Part shown: positions 17,935-28,038 of the stretch, piece by piece
How the letters are laid out: every line of letters begins with the position of its first letter
Position numbering within the stretch: the stretch's first letter is position 1
Assembly: GCF_003010965.1 (NCBI RefSeq)
Contig: NZ_PGGM01000011.1
Location: 124,001 to 188,000, forward strand
Reading direction: 5' to 3'
From: Phyllobacterium sophorae
GTDB taxonomy: Bacteria > Pseudomonadota > Alphaproteobacteria > Rhizobiales > Rhizobiaceae
DNA length: 64,000 nucleotides
Made by a program: the position numbers and the translations under genes
The notes under the pieces: model-generated
The model's database searches: none
The model's input: the letters and a program-made list of their open reading frames with translations, nothing else
What the model was told of the DNA's origin: nothing

Positions 17935-19184
17935 GCTTTTTGCCACTCGCTTTCGAACAGGCGCGTGAGCTGGCGGATGCTGGAATTATGGTCGAAATGC
18001 GCCCGCACGCGTGCCTCGGCAGCTTGTCCAAGCCGGTGGCGCAGATCAGGCTGGCGAATGGCGTGTTCAAGTGCGACAGCGAGAAGCCGCGGGTCTTCGG
18101 GCGGAACGACAAAGCCGTTTTCGCCGCCGGTCAACAGTTCCGGAATTCCAGAAATATTGGTCGAGACGCAGACAAGGTTTTGGCTCGAGGCTTCAACCAG
18201 CACATTGGGAAGCCCATCACGATCGCCATCGGCGGCAACACGGCAGGCAAGGGCAAACAGATCCGCACTGCGGTAATGCTCGAGCACCTCTTGTTGGGCA
18301 AGGGCGCCCTTCCAGGTAATTTTGTCGGCAATGGCGAGCTTGTCCGCCAATGGCTTGAGCTTTGCCAACTCGTCGCCGCCGCCAATATGGGTGAAGCGCC
18401 AGTTGAGATTGGCCGGCAAAAGCGCAAGAGCGTGAAGAAGGATGTCATAGCCCTTCTTGGGAACCGCACGGCCAACGCTTAAAATCTGCACCGGATCCGA
18501 CCTGCTGGAGCCGTCGCGCCTGGAGCGAAGAGTATCAAATTGCCCAAAGCGAGCCAGGTCAAGACCATGATAGCTCAGATGAACCCGATCCTTGCGATTG
18601 GTGAGCTGGCGCATGTGCTCGAACCCCGACCGCGTACAGGTGACGCTCCAGCGGGCCGACTCGAGCTTGTCCGTCAGCTCCCAATCCGGCGACGTCCAGA
18701 TGTCCTTGGCATGGGCCGAGCAGGTCCATGGCACGCCGGTCATGATGCTGGTATAGGCGGTGACTGAAGCGGGGGTGTGGATGAAATGCGCATGCAGCCA
18801 TTCAGCGCAATCCGGCCATTCGTGCGCCAGCACCAGCGCCTGGCCAAGGCGGCGAAAGCGATTGCGCGAAACATCACGGCGCAGATCCGCCCAAAATCGC
18901 TTGATGAGGGGCTTGAAGTTCGGCTTTTTCCAGCAAGCAACAAGGGCGCGCAACACCCGCAGTGGTTCGTCGTGCAGATATTCCGGCAAATAGACGACGC
19001 GGGCCTTGATCTCGTCGTGAATGGGATGACGCTTCTTGTCGGTCGGCTTGCGCATGGAGATGAGCGTCAGGTCAAAACCGGCGCGCTCCAGCCCCAGCAA
19101 CTCCTGGGCAATGAACGTTTCGGACAGACGCGGATAACCCTTCAGAACGATGAGGGTTTTGCGGCGTTTGAGTGGAGCGTGCAT
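17931..19184 (-). CDS. Glycosyltransferase family 4
   Basis: A 417-residue GT-B enzyme. It begins with KTLIVLKGYPRLSETFIAQE, a form usual in exopolysaccharide glycosyltransferases, contains ILSVGRAVPKKGYDILL and HIGGGDELAKL, and ends with the donor motif DGLPNVLVEASSQNLVCVST. It sits between two GT28-like genes on the same strand: 14 bp after the upstream one and overlapping the downstream one by 4 nt. This tight packing argues for a single glycan pathway. Confidence 0.87.
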   Translation of the reverse strand: MHAPLKRRKTLIVLKGYPRLSETFIAQELLGLERAGFDLTLISMRKPTDKKRHPIHDEIKARVVYLPEYLHDEPLRVLRALVACWKKPNFKPLIKRFWADLRRDVSRNRFRRLGQALVLAHEWPDCAEWLHAHFIHTPASVTAYTSIMTGVPWTCSAHAKDIWTSPDWELTDKLESARWSVTCTRSGFEHMRQLTNRKDRVHLSYHGLDLARFGQFDTLRSRRDGSSRSDPVQILSVGRAVPKKGYDILLHALALLPANLNWRFTHIGGGDELAKLKPLADKLAIADKITWKGALAQQEVLEHYRSADLFALACRVAADGDRDGLPNVLVEASSQNLVCVSTNISGIPELLTGGENGFVVPPEDPRLLAVALEHAIRQPDLRHRLGQAAEARVRAHFDHNSSIRQLTRLFESEWQKA

Positions 19185-19198
19185 GCTTGAGCCAGATA

Positions 19199-20410
19199 CT
19201 ATTCCGCCACGGCAGGAAGCGGCTGCTCGCGTTCGTCAAGCCAATCGCCGACGATTTCGGAAATATGGACCAGGCCCTCCAGCCGCATGCCTTCACCCTT
19301 GCCGGTTTGGGATGGTGGTGCGCGCTCCGGCAGGCGTTTGAGCACTTGCGCCAGGCGCAAAGGATCCTCTGCCTCTTCGGGCAGCAGCATCTCGATCAGA
19401 CCAAGTTCTGAAGCGCGTTGCGCGCGGATCAATTGTTCCTCGCGCGGTGCAATACGCGGCACGATGAGCGCTGGCTTGTCGAAGGACAAAATCTCGCAAT
19501 AGGTGTTGTAACCACCCATGGCGACAACGGCCTTGGCGCCGGCGATGAGTTCTTCCATGCGGTTATCGAATTCGATGACCTGGATATAGGGAATTTTACT
19601 GCCCTTCCGCACCAGCTTGGCCCGTTGCTTGGCCGGCATATAGGGGCCAAGCACGATGAACGCCTTGTGTTGAAGCGTCGGATCCTGCTGGTAAGCATGG
19701 ATGACATTGTGGACGAGATCTGCCCCGTCGCCGCCGCCACCGGTTGTCACCAGAATGTAATCACCCTCTGGAACATGGCTGGAAGCATGGTCCTGTGACA
19801 GGCTGCGCTGCAGGAAACCGACAAACTTCATCTTGTCGCGTACGCTCGCCGGCACGTCCAGATCGACGAAGGGATCGTAGAAATCCGGCGGTCCATAAAC
19901 CCACACATTGTCATAGAGCTGATCGATCTTGTGCATCACATTGTTATTCTTCCACTCGGCTTCGAGCAGATGCGGTGCATCCATGACTTCGCGCAAACCA
20001 AGCACAAGTGTCGTGCCGCGCGATTTCAGGTAGGCAAGCGTTTCCTCGACCTCGCCCTTGAGGCCCATCGGTTCCTTGTCGACGATAAAGATGTCGGGCT
20101 GAAATGTCTCGGCGGTGTGGCGGATAATCGATTGGCGCATCTTTAGGGTTTCATGCAGGTCGATATGGCGGGCAAGCGAAGTATACTCGCCATTTCGCAG
20201 CTTGATCACGCTTGGCACCTTCACGAAATCAACACGCGCACGATAGTCGAATGCTCCGGCGATGGTGGCGCCGGAGATAATCAGAATATTGAGCCCGCGA
20301 TAGTCCTCCACGAGCGAATGAGCGATTGTCCTGCACCGCCGCAAATGGCCAAGGCCAAAGGTGTCGTGGCTGTACATCAAGATCCGTGCATCTTCAAAAC
20401 GCCGCATCAT
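19199..20410 (-). CDS. GT28-like glycosyltransferase, first gene of glycan operon
   Basis: About 403 residues from the ATG at 20410; the frame extends upstream to 20638, but that part does not resemble the family. The start MMRRFEDARILMYSHDTFGL leads into GLGHLRRCRTIAHSL, the glycine-rich loop of MurG-like transferases. Further motifs are LVTTGGGGDGADL and AVVAMGGYNTYCEILSF. It resembles the gene at 16804 in layout, suggesting an old duplication. It follows the peptide ABC operon by 77 bp on the same strand. Confidence 0.8.
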   Translation of the reverse strand: MMRRFEDARILMYSHDTFGLGHLRRCRTIAHSLVEDYRGLNILIISGATIAGAFDYRARVDFVKVPSVIKLRNGEYTSLARHIDLHETLKMRQSIIRHTAETFQPDIFIVDKEPMGLKGEVEETLAYLKSRGTTLVLGLREVMDAPHLLEAEWKNNNVMHKIDQLYDNVWVYGPPDFYDPFVDLDVPASVRDKMKFVGFLQRSLSQDHASSHVPEGDYILVTTGGGGDGADLVHNVIHAYQQDPTLQHKAFIVLGPYMPAKQRAKLVRKGSKIPYIQVIEFDNRMEELIAGAKAVVAMGGYNTYCEILSFDKPALIVPRIAPREEQLIRAQRASELGLIEMLLPEEAEDPLRLAQVLKRLPERAPPSQTGKGEGMRLEGLVHISEIVGDWLDEREQPLPAVAE

Positions 20411-20487
20411 GGTCAAAACCCTCTGTTTTGCGGGTTGACCCGCGCAGTGCACTTGAAACAGCCGTGAGTATGTTAATTTAACGGACT

Positions 20488-21663
20488 CTATCTGTATGGA
20501 TCGGCGGCATCGCGCAACCCATCTCCCAAGAAATTGAACGCCAGGATAACAAGAATTACCGGAATCATCGGGAACAGCAGCCAGGGATAAAAGGCAATGA
20601 CACTGACGCTGCGCGCTTCGGTGAGCAAAATACCCCAACTGGTAATGGGCGGCCTCAGCCCAAGACCAAGGAAGCTCAAAGCCGTTTCGCCCAGTATCAT
20701 GCCGGGAATGGAAATGGTCGCGGTGGCGATCAGGTGCGACATAAATCCAGGGACGAGGTGGCGTCCGATGATGCGTCCGCTTTTTGCTCCCATCAGCTGC
20801 GCCGCCAAAACATAGTCTTCCTCACGCAATGCCAGAAGCTTGGAGCGCACGGAACGGGCAAGCCCGGTCCAGTCGAGCATCCCCAAAATGATGGTGATGC
20901 CAAAATAGATCAGGATCGGGCTCCAGGTTACCGGCATAACCGCCGCCAGCGCCATCCATAGCGGCAAACTAGGCAAGGATTGCAACACCTCGATGACGCG
21001 TTGCACCAGAAGGTCGAACAGACCGCCGTGATAGCCGGCAAGCCCGCCAATGATGATGCCAAGAACGAAACTGATGGTGATGCCGATCAGCCCGATTGTC
21101 AGCGAAATGCGGGCGCCATAAATGATGCGGGACAAGACATCGCGTCCCAGCCGGTCAGTGCCCAGCAGGAACATCTGGCCGTCCTTTGCCGGGCACACGA
21201 GATGGATATTGCTTTCCACAAGCCCCCAGAAGCGATAGCTGTCCCCCCGGCATAAAAAGCGGAGCGGTTGCACATCGTTTTTATTGTCCGTGTAGTTGCG
21301 CTTTAAAGAGTCGATGTCGAGCTGCATGGTCCGGCCATAGACAAATGGCCCGACAAGCCTGCCTTCATGGAAAAAATGCACCCGCTGCGGCGGCGAATGG
21401 ATGAAATCCACATTGCGCGTGTGCAGATTGTAGGGCGCCAGAAACTCGGCAATGATGATCATGCCGTAGAGCAGCAGCAGAAAAATGCCGGATGCCAGGG
21501 CCACCTTGTGTCGTTTGAATTTCCACCACATCAGCCGCGTTTGCGATGCAAGATGGATTTTCGCCTGCTCGTCGGTCATGACCTCGACCGACATCGGGTC
21601 GAACGGCGCCGTCGAGACATAGTGCTGCAAGGGCGCGCCGGGGGAAGGAAGCGGCGCCGTCAC
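20488..21663 (-). CDS. Peptide-type ABC transporter permease (DppC/YejE-like)
   Basis: A 391-residue inner-membrane protein. After one membrane segment (residues about 52-72) comes a periplasmic loop of about 90 residues, then five segments with the BPD transport signature region (EEDYVLAAQLMGAKSGRIIGRH), ending with LNFLGDGLRDAADPYR in the usual family form (AFNFLGDGLRDAADP). Last gene of the four-gene importer operon; overlaps the preceding permease by 4 nt. Confidence 0.88.
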   Translation of the reverse strand: MTAPLPSPGAPLQHYVSTAPFDPMSVEVMTDEQAKIHLASQTRLMWWKFKRHKVALASGIFLLLLYGMIIIAEFLAPYNLHTRNVDFIHSPPQRVHFFHEGRLVGPFVYGRTMQLDIDSLKRNYTDNKNDVQPLRFLCRGDSYRFWGLVESNIHLVCPAKDGQMFLLGTDRLGRDVLSRIIYGARISLTIGLIGITISFVLGIIIGGLAGYHGGLFDLLVQRVIEVLQSLPSLPLWMALAAVMPVTWSPILIYFGITIILGMLDWTGLARSVRSKLLALREEDYVLAAQLMGAKSGRIIGRHLVPGFMSHLIATATISIPGMILGETALSFLGLGLRPPITSWGILLTEARSVSVIAFYPWLLFPMIPVILVILAFNFLGDGLRDAADPYR

Positions 21664-22658
21664 TTGGTGCTCCTGCCAGCAAGACGTATGCGCGGGTCAA
21701 GAAAGGCAAGCGCGATATCCGATATCAGCACGCCGATGACCGTTAGGAATGCAAGGAACATCAAGAAGGAGCCTGCAAGATACATATCCTGGCTTTGCAA
21801 CGCTTTGATCAGCATCGGTCCGGTGGTTTCCAGCGAAAGGACGATCGCGGTGATTTCGGCGCCCGATATGATCGACGGCAAAATGGAGCCGATATCGGAG
21901 ACGAAGAAATTCAACGCCATGCGCAGCGGATATTTGACCAGCGTGCGGAACGGATGCAGCCCCTTGGCGCGCGCAGTCATGACATATTGCTTCTGCAGCT
22001 CATCCAAGAGATTGGCGCGCAGCCGCCGGATCATGCCCGCTGTCCCGGCTGTGCCAACGATGATGACCGGAATCCACAGATGGGAAAGGATTGATCGCGC
22101 CTTTTCCCAGCTCATGGGCTCATTGAGAAATTTCTGGTCCATCAAATGGCCGATGGATGTGCCGAACCAGATATTGGCGAAATACATCAAGATCAACGCC
22201 AGCATGAAATTTGGAATGGCGATCCCAAGCAGACCCAAGAAGGTAAGGCCGTAATCGCTCCAGCTATACTGGTGGGTCGCCGAATACATGCCGATGGGAA
22301 ATGCGATCAGCCATGTGAACAAAATGGTGACAAAGGAGACAAGGATCGTCAGCCACATCCGGTCCCCGACCACTTCACTGACCGGTAGCTGATACTCGAA
22401 GGAATAGCCAAAATCGCCGTGCAGCATGCCGCCAAGCCAATGAAAATAGCGCAGAACAGGTGGCTGATCGAACCCGTATTGATGGCGCAGTTCTTCCAGA
22501 TCCTGCATGTTCACGGTTTCGCCCTGAGCCTGCATTTCAGCGATCTGGCTGTCCAGAAAATTTCCGGGCGGCAGTTCGATGATGACGAAGACAAGAGCGG
22601 AGATGATCAGCAGTGTGGGGATCATGGCGGCGATGCGCCACAGAATGTATTTCAGCAT
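21660..22658 (-). CDS. Peptide-type ABC transporter permease (DppB/YejB-like)
   Basis: A 332-residue permease starting MLKYILWRIAAMIPTLLIIS. It contains the DppB-type N-terminal segment, LRHQYGFDQPPVLRYFHWLG and the coupling loop QYVMTARAKGLHPFRTLVKY. It pairs with the next permease to form the channel. One base separates it from the binding-protein gene upstream. Confidence 0.9.
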   Translation of the reverse strand: MLKYILWRIAAMIPTLLIISALVFVIIELPPGNFLDSQIAEMQAQGETVNMQDLEELRHQYGFDQPPVLRYFHWLGGMLHGDFGYSFEYQLPVSEVVGDRMWLTILVSFVTILFTWLIAFPIGMYSATHQYSWSDYGLTFLGLLGIAIPNFMLALILMYFANIWFGTSIGHLMDQKFLNEPMSWEKARSILSHLWIPVIIVGTAGTAGMIRRLRANLLDELQKQYVMTARAKGLHPFRTLVKYPLRMALNFFVSDIGSILPSIISGAEITAIVLSLETTGPMLIKALQSQDMYLAGSFLMFLAFLTVIGVLISDIALAFLDPRIRLAGRSTK

Positions 22659-22659
22659 T

Positions 22660-24582
22660 CTAGGCCTGCTCCTCGCTCAACCAGAACGTGTCAGGCATGT
22701 AAATCCCAAAATAGGAGGTTGGATCGAAACCATAGAGACCGTTTTTGGGAACGTTCTGCAAGCGGTCCGACCGAAGGATTGGCTGCAAGGTCCCATTGAC
22801 GAGGCCGATAGAATAAACCTGGCTCGTGAAGATTGCCAGCATTTTATGCCAGATAGCGGTGCGCTCGGCCATGTGGGCAGTTTCCCGCCAGCTGTTTTGC
22901 AACTTGATCAGCTCTGCCGCCTCAGGCAGATCCGGTGCCTGGCCATGTTGGCCGAGCGAGAGATAGTGCATGCCCCACAGCGGCCATTGCAGCTGATCGT
23001 CCGATGTCGGGGCCAGTTGCTGCGGGTTCATGTCGGCGGTTGCAACGCCATTTTCGATCCCGTACCAGATGGACATCATGATGTGGCCGGCCTGGGCGCG
23101 GCTGCGGAAAATATCGCGTTGCGAGGTGCGGATGAACAGCGCAATACCGATCTTGCGCCAATGGTCGGTGACCAGCTCAAGAACATCCGTATCAACGGTG
23201 CTTTCGCCCGGTGTTTCAATGGTGATTTCCGCCGGGCGGCCATCGGGAAGCAGCCGCAGACCGTCATCATTGCGATTGTTAAGACCGGCCTCGTCGAGCA
23301 GGGCGTTTGCCTTATGCGGGTCATGATCAATCCATGCCTTGGCATATTCCGGCTTGAACAGGGGGCTTTCGGGCAAAACGGTGTCGGCGCTGGGTTTTCC
23401 CAGGCCGTAAAACACCGCCATATTGATTTCGTGCCTGTCGATGGCAAGCGAAAGCGCGCGCCTTACGCGCACATCACGCAACAGCGCGCGCCAGACATCA
23501 TCCCCGCAATTGAGATTGGGCAGGATTGCCACGCGCGAGCCGCGTGTCATTTTCCATAAATCGACCTTGACCGGATACCGGTCCTCGGCATCTTTTAGAA
23601 AAGTATAGTCGGCAAAATCAATACCTGTCGCCTGCAGATCACTTTCGCCGGCACCGGTCTTGGCCGGGATGATGGATGAGGAACTGACATTGAGCACAAA
23701 CCGGTCGATATAGGGCAATTGCCGGCCGTTTTCATCGACGCGATGAAAGAACGGGTTGCGCTCAAAGACAAATTGTTCTGCCGGGGGCGCTGTCGTATTT
23801 CGCCATGGGTAGAGCGTTGGAAGTTCAGGGTTTTCCGGCCGATATTCGCGCGACATCTTGATGTGGAGGTCGGCCCACTTCTTCACCCGGTTTTCCTTCA
23901 TCAGCGCGGAAAGCCTGAATTCGTCCTGATAGTTCTTATGAAATTTCTTCAAATAGGCGGAAGGTCCGACGACGATCAGTGGTTGCGGTCCGGCAAGGCC
24001 CGGCAGGAAATTCGGATTTGGCCTTTCCCAGCTGTAGCGGACCGTCAATGCATCGAGAACCTCGAAGCGTGGCAGCTTGCCATCGACGCGCAGATCAAGT
24101 GAGCCGCCGCCTGGCGTCAGATCCTTGTTGAGCAGAACGTCATCCCACCAGTAACGGAAATCATCTGCGGTCAAAGGCGAACCGTCCGACCATTTATGGC
24201 CGTCGCGGATCGTGAAGGTAAAGACCGTATCGTTCTCAGACTGGAAGGCTTCAAGGATGTCCGGTTGCATGACAAGATGCTCGTCATAACCCACGAGCCT
24301 CGCGTAGCCGTAGATCGTCATCAGGCGGACATCTTTCCCGCTGCCAATGATCGTGCGGACCGTGCCGCCATATCGGCCTGGCGTCCGCCCCATCGTTTTC
24401 AGACCGACAATACGCGGGCGCTTCGGCAGGCGTTCGTTAAGCGGGGGAAGACTGCGCGCCTTGAGCCGGTCATCCAGATATTCCGGCTCAAGTTCGCGAT
24501 CGGCGGCGCGCGTCAGACCCGGTAGTGCACAGCCAAGGGCACTAAGGCCAACAGTACCAAGAACAGTACGGCGCGTTATCAC
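22660..24582 (-). CDS. Peptide-type ABC transporter binding protein (family 5)
   Basis: A 640-residue extracytoplasmic protein. The N-terminus [20 protein letters not shown] has twin arginines and a hydrophobic core ending in an Ala-rich site, so export through Tat is likely. The SBP_bac_5 fold is recognisable from FTIRDGHKWSDGSPLTADDF and the later DVRVRRALSLAIDRHEIN. Size and sequence fit oligopeptide-type or YejA-like binding proteins. The cargo cannot be predicted. The start overlaps the ATPase gene stop by 4 nt. Confidence 0.88.
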   Translation of the reverse strand: MITRRTVLGTVGLSALGCALPGLTRAADRELEPEYLDDRLKARSLPPLNERLPKRPRIVGLKTMGRTPGRYGGTVRTIIGSGKDVRLMTIYGYARLVGYDEHLVMQPDILEAFQSENDTVFTFTIRDGHKWSDGSPLTADDFRYWWDDVLLNKDLTPGGGSLDLRVDGKLPRFEVLDALTVRYSWERPNPNFLPGLAGPQPLIVVGPSAYLKKFHKNYQDEFRLSALMKENRVKKWADLHIKMSREYRPENPELPTLYPWRNTTAPPAEQFVFERNPFFHRVDENGRQLPYIDRFVLNVSSSSIIPAKTGAGESDLQATGIDFADYTFLKDAEDRYPVKVDLWKMTRGSRVAILPNLNCGDDVWRALLRDVRVRRALSLAIDRHEINMAVFYGLGKPSADTVLPESPLFKPEYAKAWIDHDPHKANALLDEAGLNNRNDDGLRLLPDGRPAEITIETPGESTVDTDVLELVTDHWRKIGIALFIRTSQRDIFRSRAQAGHIMMSIWYGIENGVATADMNPQQLAPTSDDQLQWPLWGMHYLSLGQHGQAPDLPEAAELIKLQNSWRETAHMAERTAIWHKMLAIFTSQVYSIGLVNGTLQPILRSDRLQNVPKNGLYGFDPTSYFGIYMPDTFWLSEEQA

Positions 24583-26465
24583 GAGCGTAACTCCCGAGGA
24601 TCGACATTACGCCTTGCAAGGACCAGATGTCCATCGCCAAGGTCTGCTGGTGCAAGCGGCCGGTCACTGCCATCGGTGGAGAATTGCGGACCCCAAGCTC
24701 TTTGATCGGATGCGCCGCTGGCCTGCAGGGTCTCGAAATCAAGGGGCCGGTCAAGATCGGGGAAAGGCACGGCTGCAAGAAGTGCCTTTGTATAGGGATG
24801 GACTGGGTTGCGCAGGATAATCTCTCTTGGTGCGATTTCCACGATACGCCCACCGCACATGACGGCAATACGGTCGGCCATATAGTCGACGACCGCAAGG
24901 TTGTGGGAAATAAACAGATAGGTCAGTCCGAGCTGCTTTTGCAAATCCTTGAGAAGATTGAGGATTTGCGCCTGCACCGACACATCCAGTGCCGAGACCG
25001 GTTCATCGCAGATCAACAGTTGTGGCCCCAATGCCAAAGCGCGAGCGATGCCGATCCGTTGACGCTGGCCACCAGAAAAGCTGTGCGGATAGCGGTTGAG
25101 GTAGCGCTGATCGAGCCCGATCGCCGACATCAGCGCGCGCACCTTCTCAAGACGGTAGTCGCTGTCGCCACGCCCATGAATTTCCAACGGCTCGCTGAGG
25201 ATATTCTGCACGGTCATGCGCGGGGACAAAGAGGAGACTGGATCCTGGAAAACCATCTGGATTTTGGTGCGAAGCTCCATGAGCGCATCGCCCTGTGCGG
25301 CCAGGACGTCGATCTTGCCGCTGCCATCATCGAAGCTAACTGCGCCGGTGTCGGGTGTAACCGCCCGCATCAATATTTTGCTGACCGTCGTTTTCCCCGA
25401 ACCGCTTTCACCGACCAGGCCCAGGCATTCACCCCGATAAATGTCGAAGCTGACCCCATCGACTGCCCGAACGAGCGTCTTGTCCTTGCCGCCGAACAGG
25501 CCGGACTTGCGTGTGGTGAATGTTTTGGTCAGACCGCGAACGGATACAAGTACCTCCGGAGCATTCTCGACCCGTTTCTTCTTGGCCCAAAGCGTCTCTG
25601 AATTGACCGGCACTTCACGAAGGGCCTTCAGTCTTTCGCCGGGCTTCATGTCAAAGTGTGGAACGGCCGCCATGAGGCCCTTCAGATAGGCGTGTTGCGG
25701 CCTGCGGAAGATCGCATCGACGGGCCCCGCCTCCATGATCTCGCCGTGATAGATCACAACCACCTCGTCTGCCACATTGGCGACGACACCAAGATCATGC
25801 GTGATCAGCAGCATAGCCATATTGAGTTTGTGCTGAAGGTCGCGCAGCAGCTCGAGAATTTGTGCCTGGATGGTCACGTCGAGGGCAGTTGTCGGTTCAT
25901 CGGCAATCAAAAGGGCCGGCCGGCAGATGAGCGCCATGGCGATCATGGCGCGTTGGCGCATGCCGCCAGACAACTCGAATGGATACATGTCGTAGGTGCG
26001 GCTTGGCTTGGCAAAACCCACAAGGCCGAGCATGTCTTCGGTTTGCGCGCGCCGTTCGTCTTTCGTTGCGCTGGTATGGATCGCCAGCACTTCGCTGATC
26101 TGGTTACCGACGGTATGCAGTGGCGACAGTGACGTCATCGGTTCTTGAAAGATCTTGGCCATTCGGCTGCCGCGCAGGGCCCTGATCTCCTCGCCATCGC
26201 GCGACAGTTGCAAAATATCCGTGGTCTTGCCGTCCAGAGGGTCGGTGAAGAGAATTTTTCCGGTGACTTTTCCCGTGTTGGGCAAAATCCCCATGACGGA
26301 TTGACTGATGACCGACTTGCCCGAACCGGATTCACCGACAAGTGCGGTCACTTTTCCTGGCAGAACGCGCAGATTAACGCCCTTGACGACATCCATACGT
26401 CCACCGAGCATTGAAAATGAAATGCCCAGATTTTCGATACGCAACAGATCAGATCCTGACTTCAT
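24579..26465 (-). CDS. Double-ATPase subunit of peptide ABC transporter (YejF/DppDF-like)
   Basis: About 628 residues. Two nucleotide-binding domains are fused: Walker A GESGSGKS and signature [15 protein letters not shown] in the first; GESGSGKT and [18 protein letters not shown] in the second; both keep intact DEPT/DEPV Walker B motifs. Several in-frame ATGs exist (26531, 26486, 26465) and none has a clear Shine-Dalgarno; 26465 is chosen because domain sequence begins just after it. This gene leads the importer operon. Confidence 0.87.
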   Translation of the reverse strand: MKSGSDLLRIENLGISFSMLGGRMDVVKGVNLRVLPGKVTALVGESGSGKSVISQSVMGILPNTGKVTGKILFTDPLDGKTTDILQLSRDGEEIRALRGSRMAKIFQEPMTSLSPLHTVGNQISEVLAIHTSATKDERRAQTEDMLGLVGFAKPSRTYDMYPFELSGGMRQRAMIAMALICRPALLIADEPTTALDVTIQAQILELLRDLQHKLNMAMLLITHDLGVVANVADEVVVIYHGEIMEAGPVDAIFRRPQHAYLKGLMAAVPHFDMKPGERLKALREVPVNSETLWAKKKRVENAPEVLVSVRGLTKTFTTRKSGLFGGKDKTLVRAVDGVSFDIYRGECLGLVGESGSGKTTVSKILMRAVTPDTGAVSFDDGSGKIDVLAAQGDALMELRTKIQMVFQDPVSSLSPRMTVQNILSEPLEIHGRGDSDYRLEKVRALMSAIGLDQRYLNRYPHSFSGGQRQRIGIARALALGPQLLICDEPVSALDVSVQAQILNLLKDLQKQLGLTYLFISHNLAVVDYMADRIAVMCGGRIVEIAPREIILRNPVHPYTKALLAAVPFPDLDRPLDFETLQASGASDQRAWGPQFSTDGSDRPLAPADLGDGHLVLARRNVDPRELRS

Positions 26466-27079
26466 GCCAGCCAATTGTTTCCCCATAGCGTATCGTTGTC
26501 GCCCATTGAAATTGAGACTATCGCACCGCATACGGGGAGTCTAGCGGGGTGCGCTTGCGCCTTTGGTATGATCTGCTCTGGGCCTGGAAAAACGCCAGAG
26601 GCGAACCATGCTACTAATGTCTTACGTGAGGCGTTTCTTGATGAGCAAGCCGGAGAAACTGACGAGTGTTGATCAACCAAGGTGGCGTTTGTTCTGCCGG
26701 CTGCTATTACAAGCGGCGGCATTGGGACACCAGCGTCAAAAAGTGTTCTGCTGAGAAGAGGGATCGTCGAAGATTGCCTGCGCTCGATGGCACGTTGTCG
26801 GCCAGTTGAATTCCGGCGCTCAAAACAATTCGATTGCCGCAGGAACATTCCGATGCCGAATGTTCCGGATCAGCGTGATGTTCGCGATCGGATACTTTCG
26901 TGGACGATCGAGACCGTTCAGGGCCTACCACCTGGCTCACCGTTTTAAACAATGGAGACGCGCGGCGGGGCGTAATGGGTGTCAGATTGAACGCTGCCCG
27001 CCTGAAACTTTGTGTCCAAGAGGATCAGGTTTGACAAACTTTGCCAAACTCAGTTAATCTGGACGCAATGGAGGCTTGA
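26466..27079. other. Intergenic stretch without a supported gene
   Basis: About 610 bp upstream of the importer operon and the toxin-antitoxin pair. Several short open frames occur on both strands but none shows a domain or a good ribosome-binding site. The importer promoter should lie near 26500-26600, and the antitoxin promoter near 27000-27070, where TTGACAAACTTTGCCAAACT is a possible -35 region. Confidence 0.4.
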
Positions 27080-27334
27080 ATGGCTACTATGAACGTGTCT
27101 CTACCGGACCCGATGAAAGATTGGGTCGAAGCCCAGGCAAGGACCGGGCGATACTCCAATGCGAGTGACTATGTGCGCGATCTGATTCGAAGGGACCAAA
27201 CGCGTAGTGATAGGATTGCTGCCATGCATGGCTTCGTCGATGACGGTCTCAAAAGTGGTGTTGGCAGCCGGTCGAAGGACGAGCTCTTCGCTGCGGCTGC
27301 CGCGCGTACGGAAACGGCGCGCGGCAGCAGATAA
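27080..27334 (+). CDS. parD: ParD-type antitoxin (CC2985 family)
   Basis: An 84-residue protein preceded by GGAGGCTTGA. It starts MATMNVSLPDPMKDWVEAQ, the ribbon-helix-helix DNA-binding strand and helix of ParD antitoxins, followed by GRYSNASDYVRDLIRRDQ. Such antitoxins neutralise a ParE toxin and repress their own operon. Its stop overlaps the toxin start by one base, the usual arrangement. The partner is frameshifted, so this antitoxin may be orphaned. Confidence 0.88.
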   Translation: MATMNVSLPDPMKDWVEAQARTGRYSNASDYVRDLIRRDQTRSDRIAAMHGFVDDGLKSGVGSRSKDELFAAAAARTETARGSR

Positions 27335-27628
27335 TGCGTTTTAGCCTTTCGGTCGAAGCGGAAGAGGACATCATTGCGTTCACCGAGCAAGGTATCCGCA
27401 TGTTCGGATCCGTACAGGCCAGGCGGTACCATGACGACTTGTTCGCGGTACTTGAACTGATCGCCGCCAATCCCCGGATGGCTCGTGAGCGAGAAGAGAT
27501 TTCGCGCCCGGTTAGGATTCCATCCGTTCAAAGCCGATCTGATTGTCTACCGTATCGAAGAGAATGGAACCATTTTCGTGATCCGAATACGCCATGGACA
27601 TGAAGATTGGGCCAGCGAACCTGCTTAG
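27334..27628 (+). pseudogene. parE: ParE-type toxin with a single-base frameshift
   Basis: The frame starts MRFSLSVEAEEDIIAFTEQG and fits ParE/RelE toxins up to ISRPVRI. Near 27519-27521 the frame shifts; one base later the family sequence resumes as HPFKADLIVYRIEENGTIF and ends IRIRHGHEDWASEPA before a TAG at 27626-27628. Removing one C in ATTCCAT would restore a normal protein of about 97 residues. As read, the product ends at 27603 with an unrelated tail and lacks the last strands, so it should be inactive. A sequencing error cannot be excluded. Confidence 0.8.
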
Positions 27629-28038
27629 GGTCCGCCGATTGAAGCGCAGTTTCTTTTAGAGTTATCACCGCTAGGAATGTAACGCGTCTCAAATGGCCTG
27701 ACATAAGCTGCTGTTATACCGCTGGATCATCTCCGCAGGTTGTTTCAGGATCGATGGTTCAATTCCCATCATGGCGAATTGACAGCGTTTTCCCGAAGCC
27801 GATGAGGAAAATTGTAGACCTTAGAGCAACAATCGGTGTCGCTGAAAATTTGCTGTTATCGGCATTTTCAAACGAACGTCTATCAGCAACTTCAGCTTGG
27901 TTGCTTGACTTTCGAATGCCAGTAATCGAGCCTCATTGGCACCACGTCATCCGGATGAATCTCTACGGATCTTCTTGGTCTGGGAACTCGGCAGATAAAG
28001 TTCCAGATTGTATGTGCGTGCAATTGTATATTGAATCT
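27629..28038. other. Intergenic stretch without a supported gene
   Basis: About 410 bp between the broken toxin and the porin. A 135-codon frame (27754-28161) overlaps the porin 3' end and matches no family I know. A short piece near 27720-27775 vaguely resembles the end of a tRNA but does not fold correctly. Confidence 0.4.

Noticed and set aside
27720-27775. Sequence resembling the 3' half of a tRNA (GATGGTTCAATTCCCATC)
   Set aside because: The T-loop would have eight bases, and no acceptor or anticodon stem can be completed.
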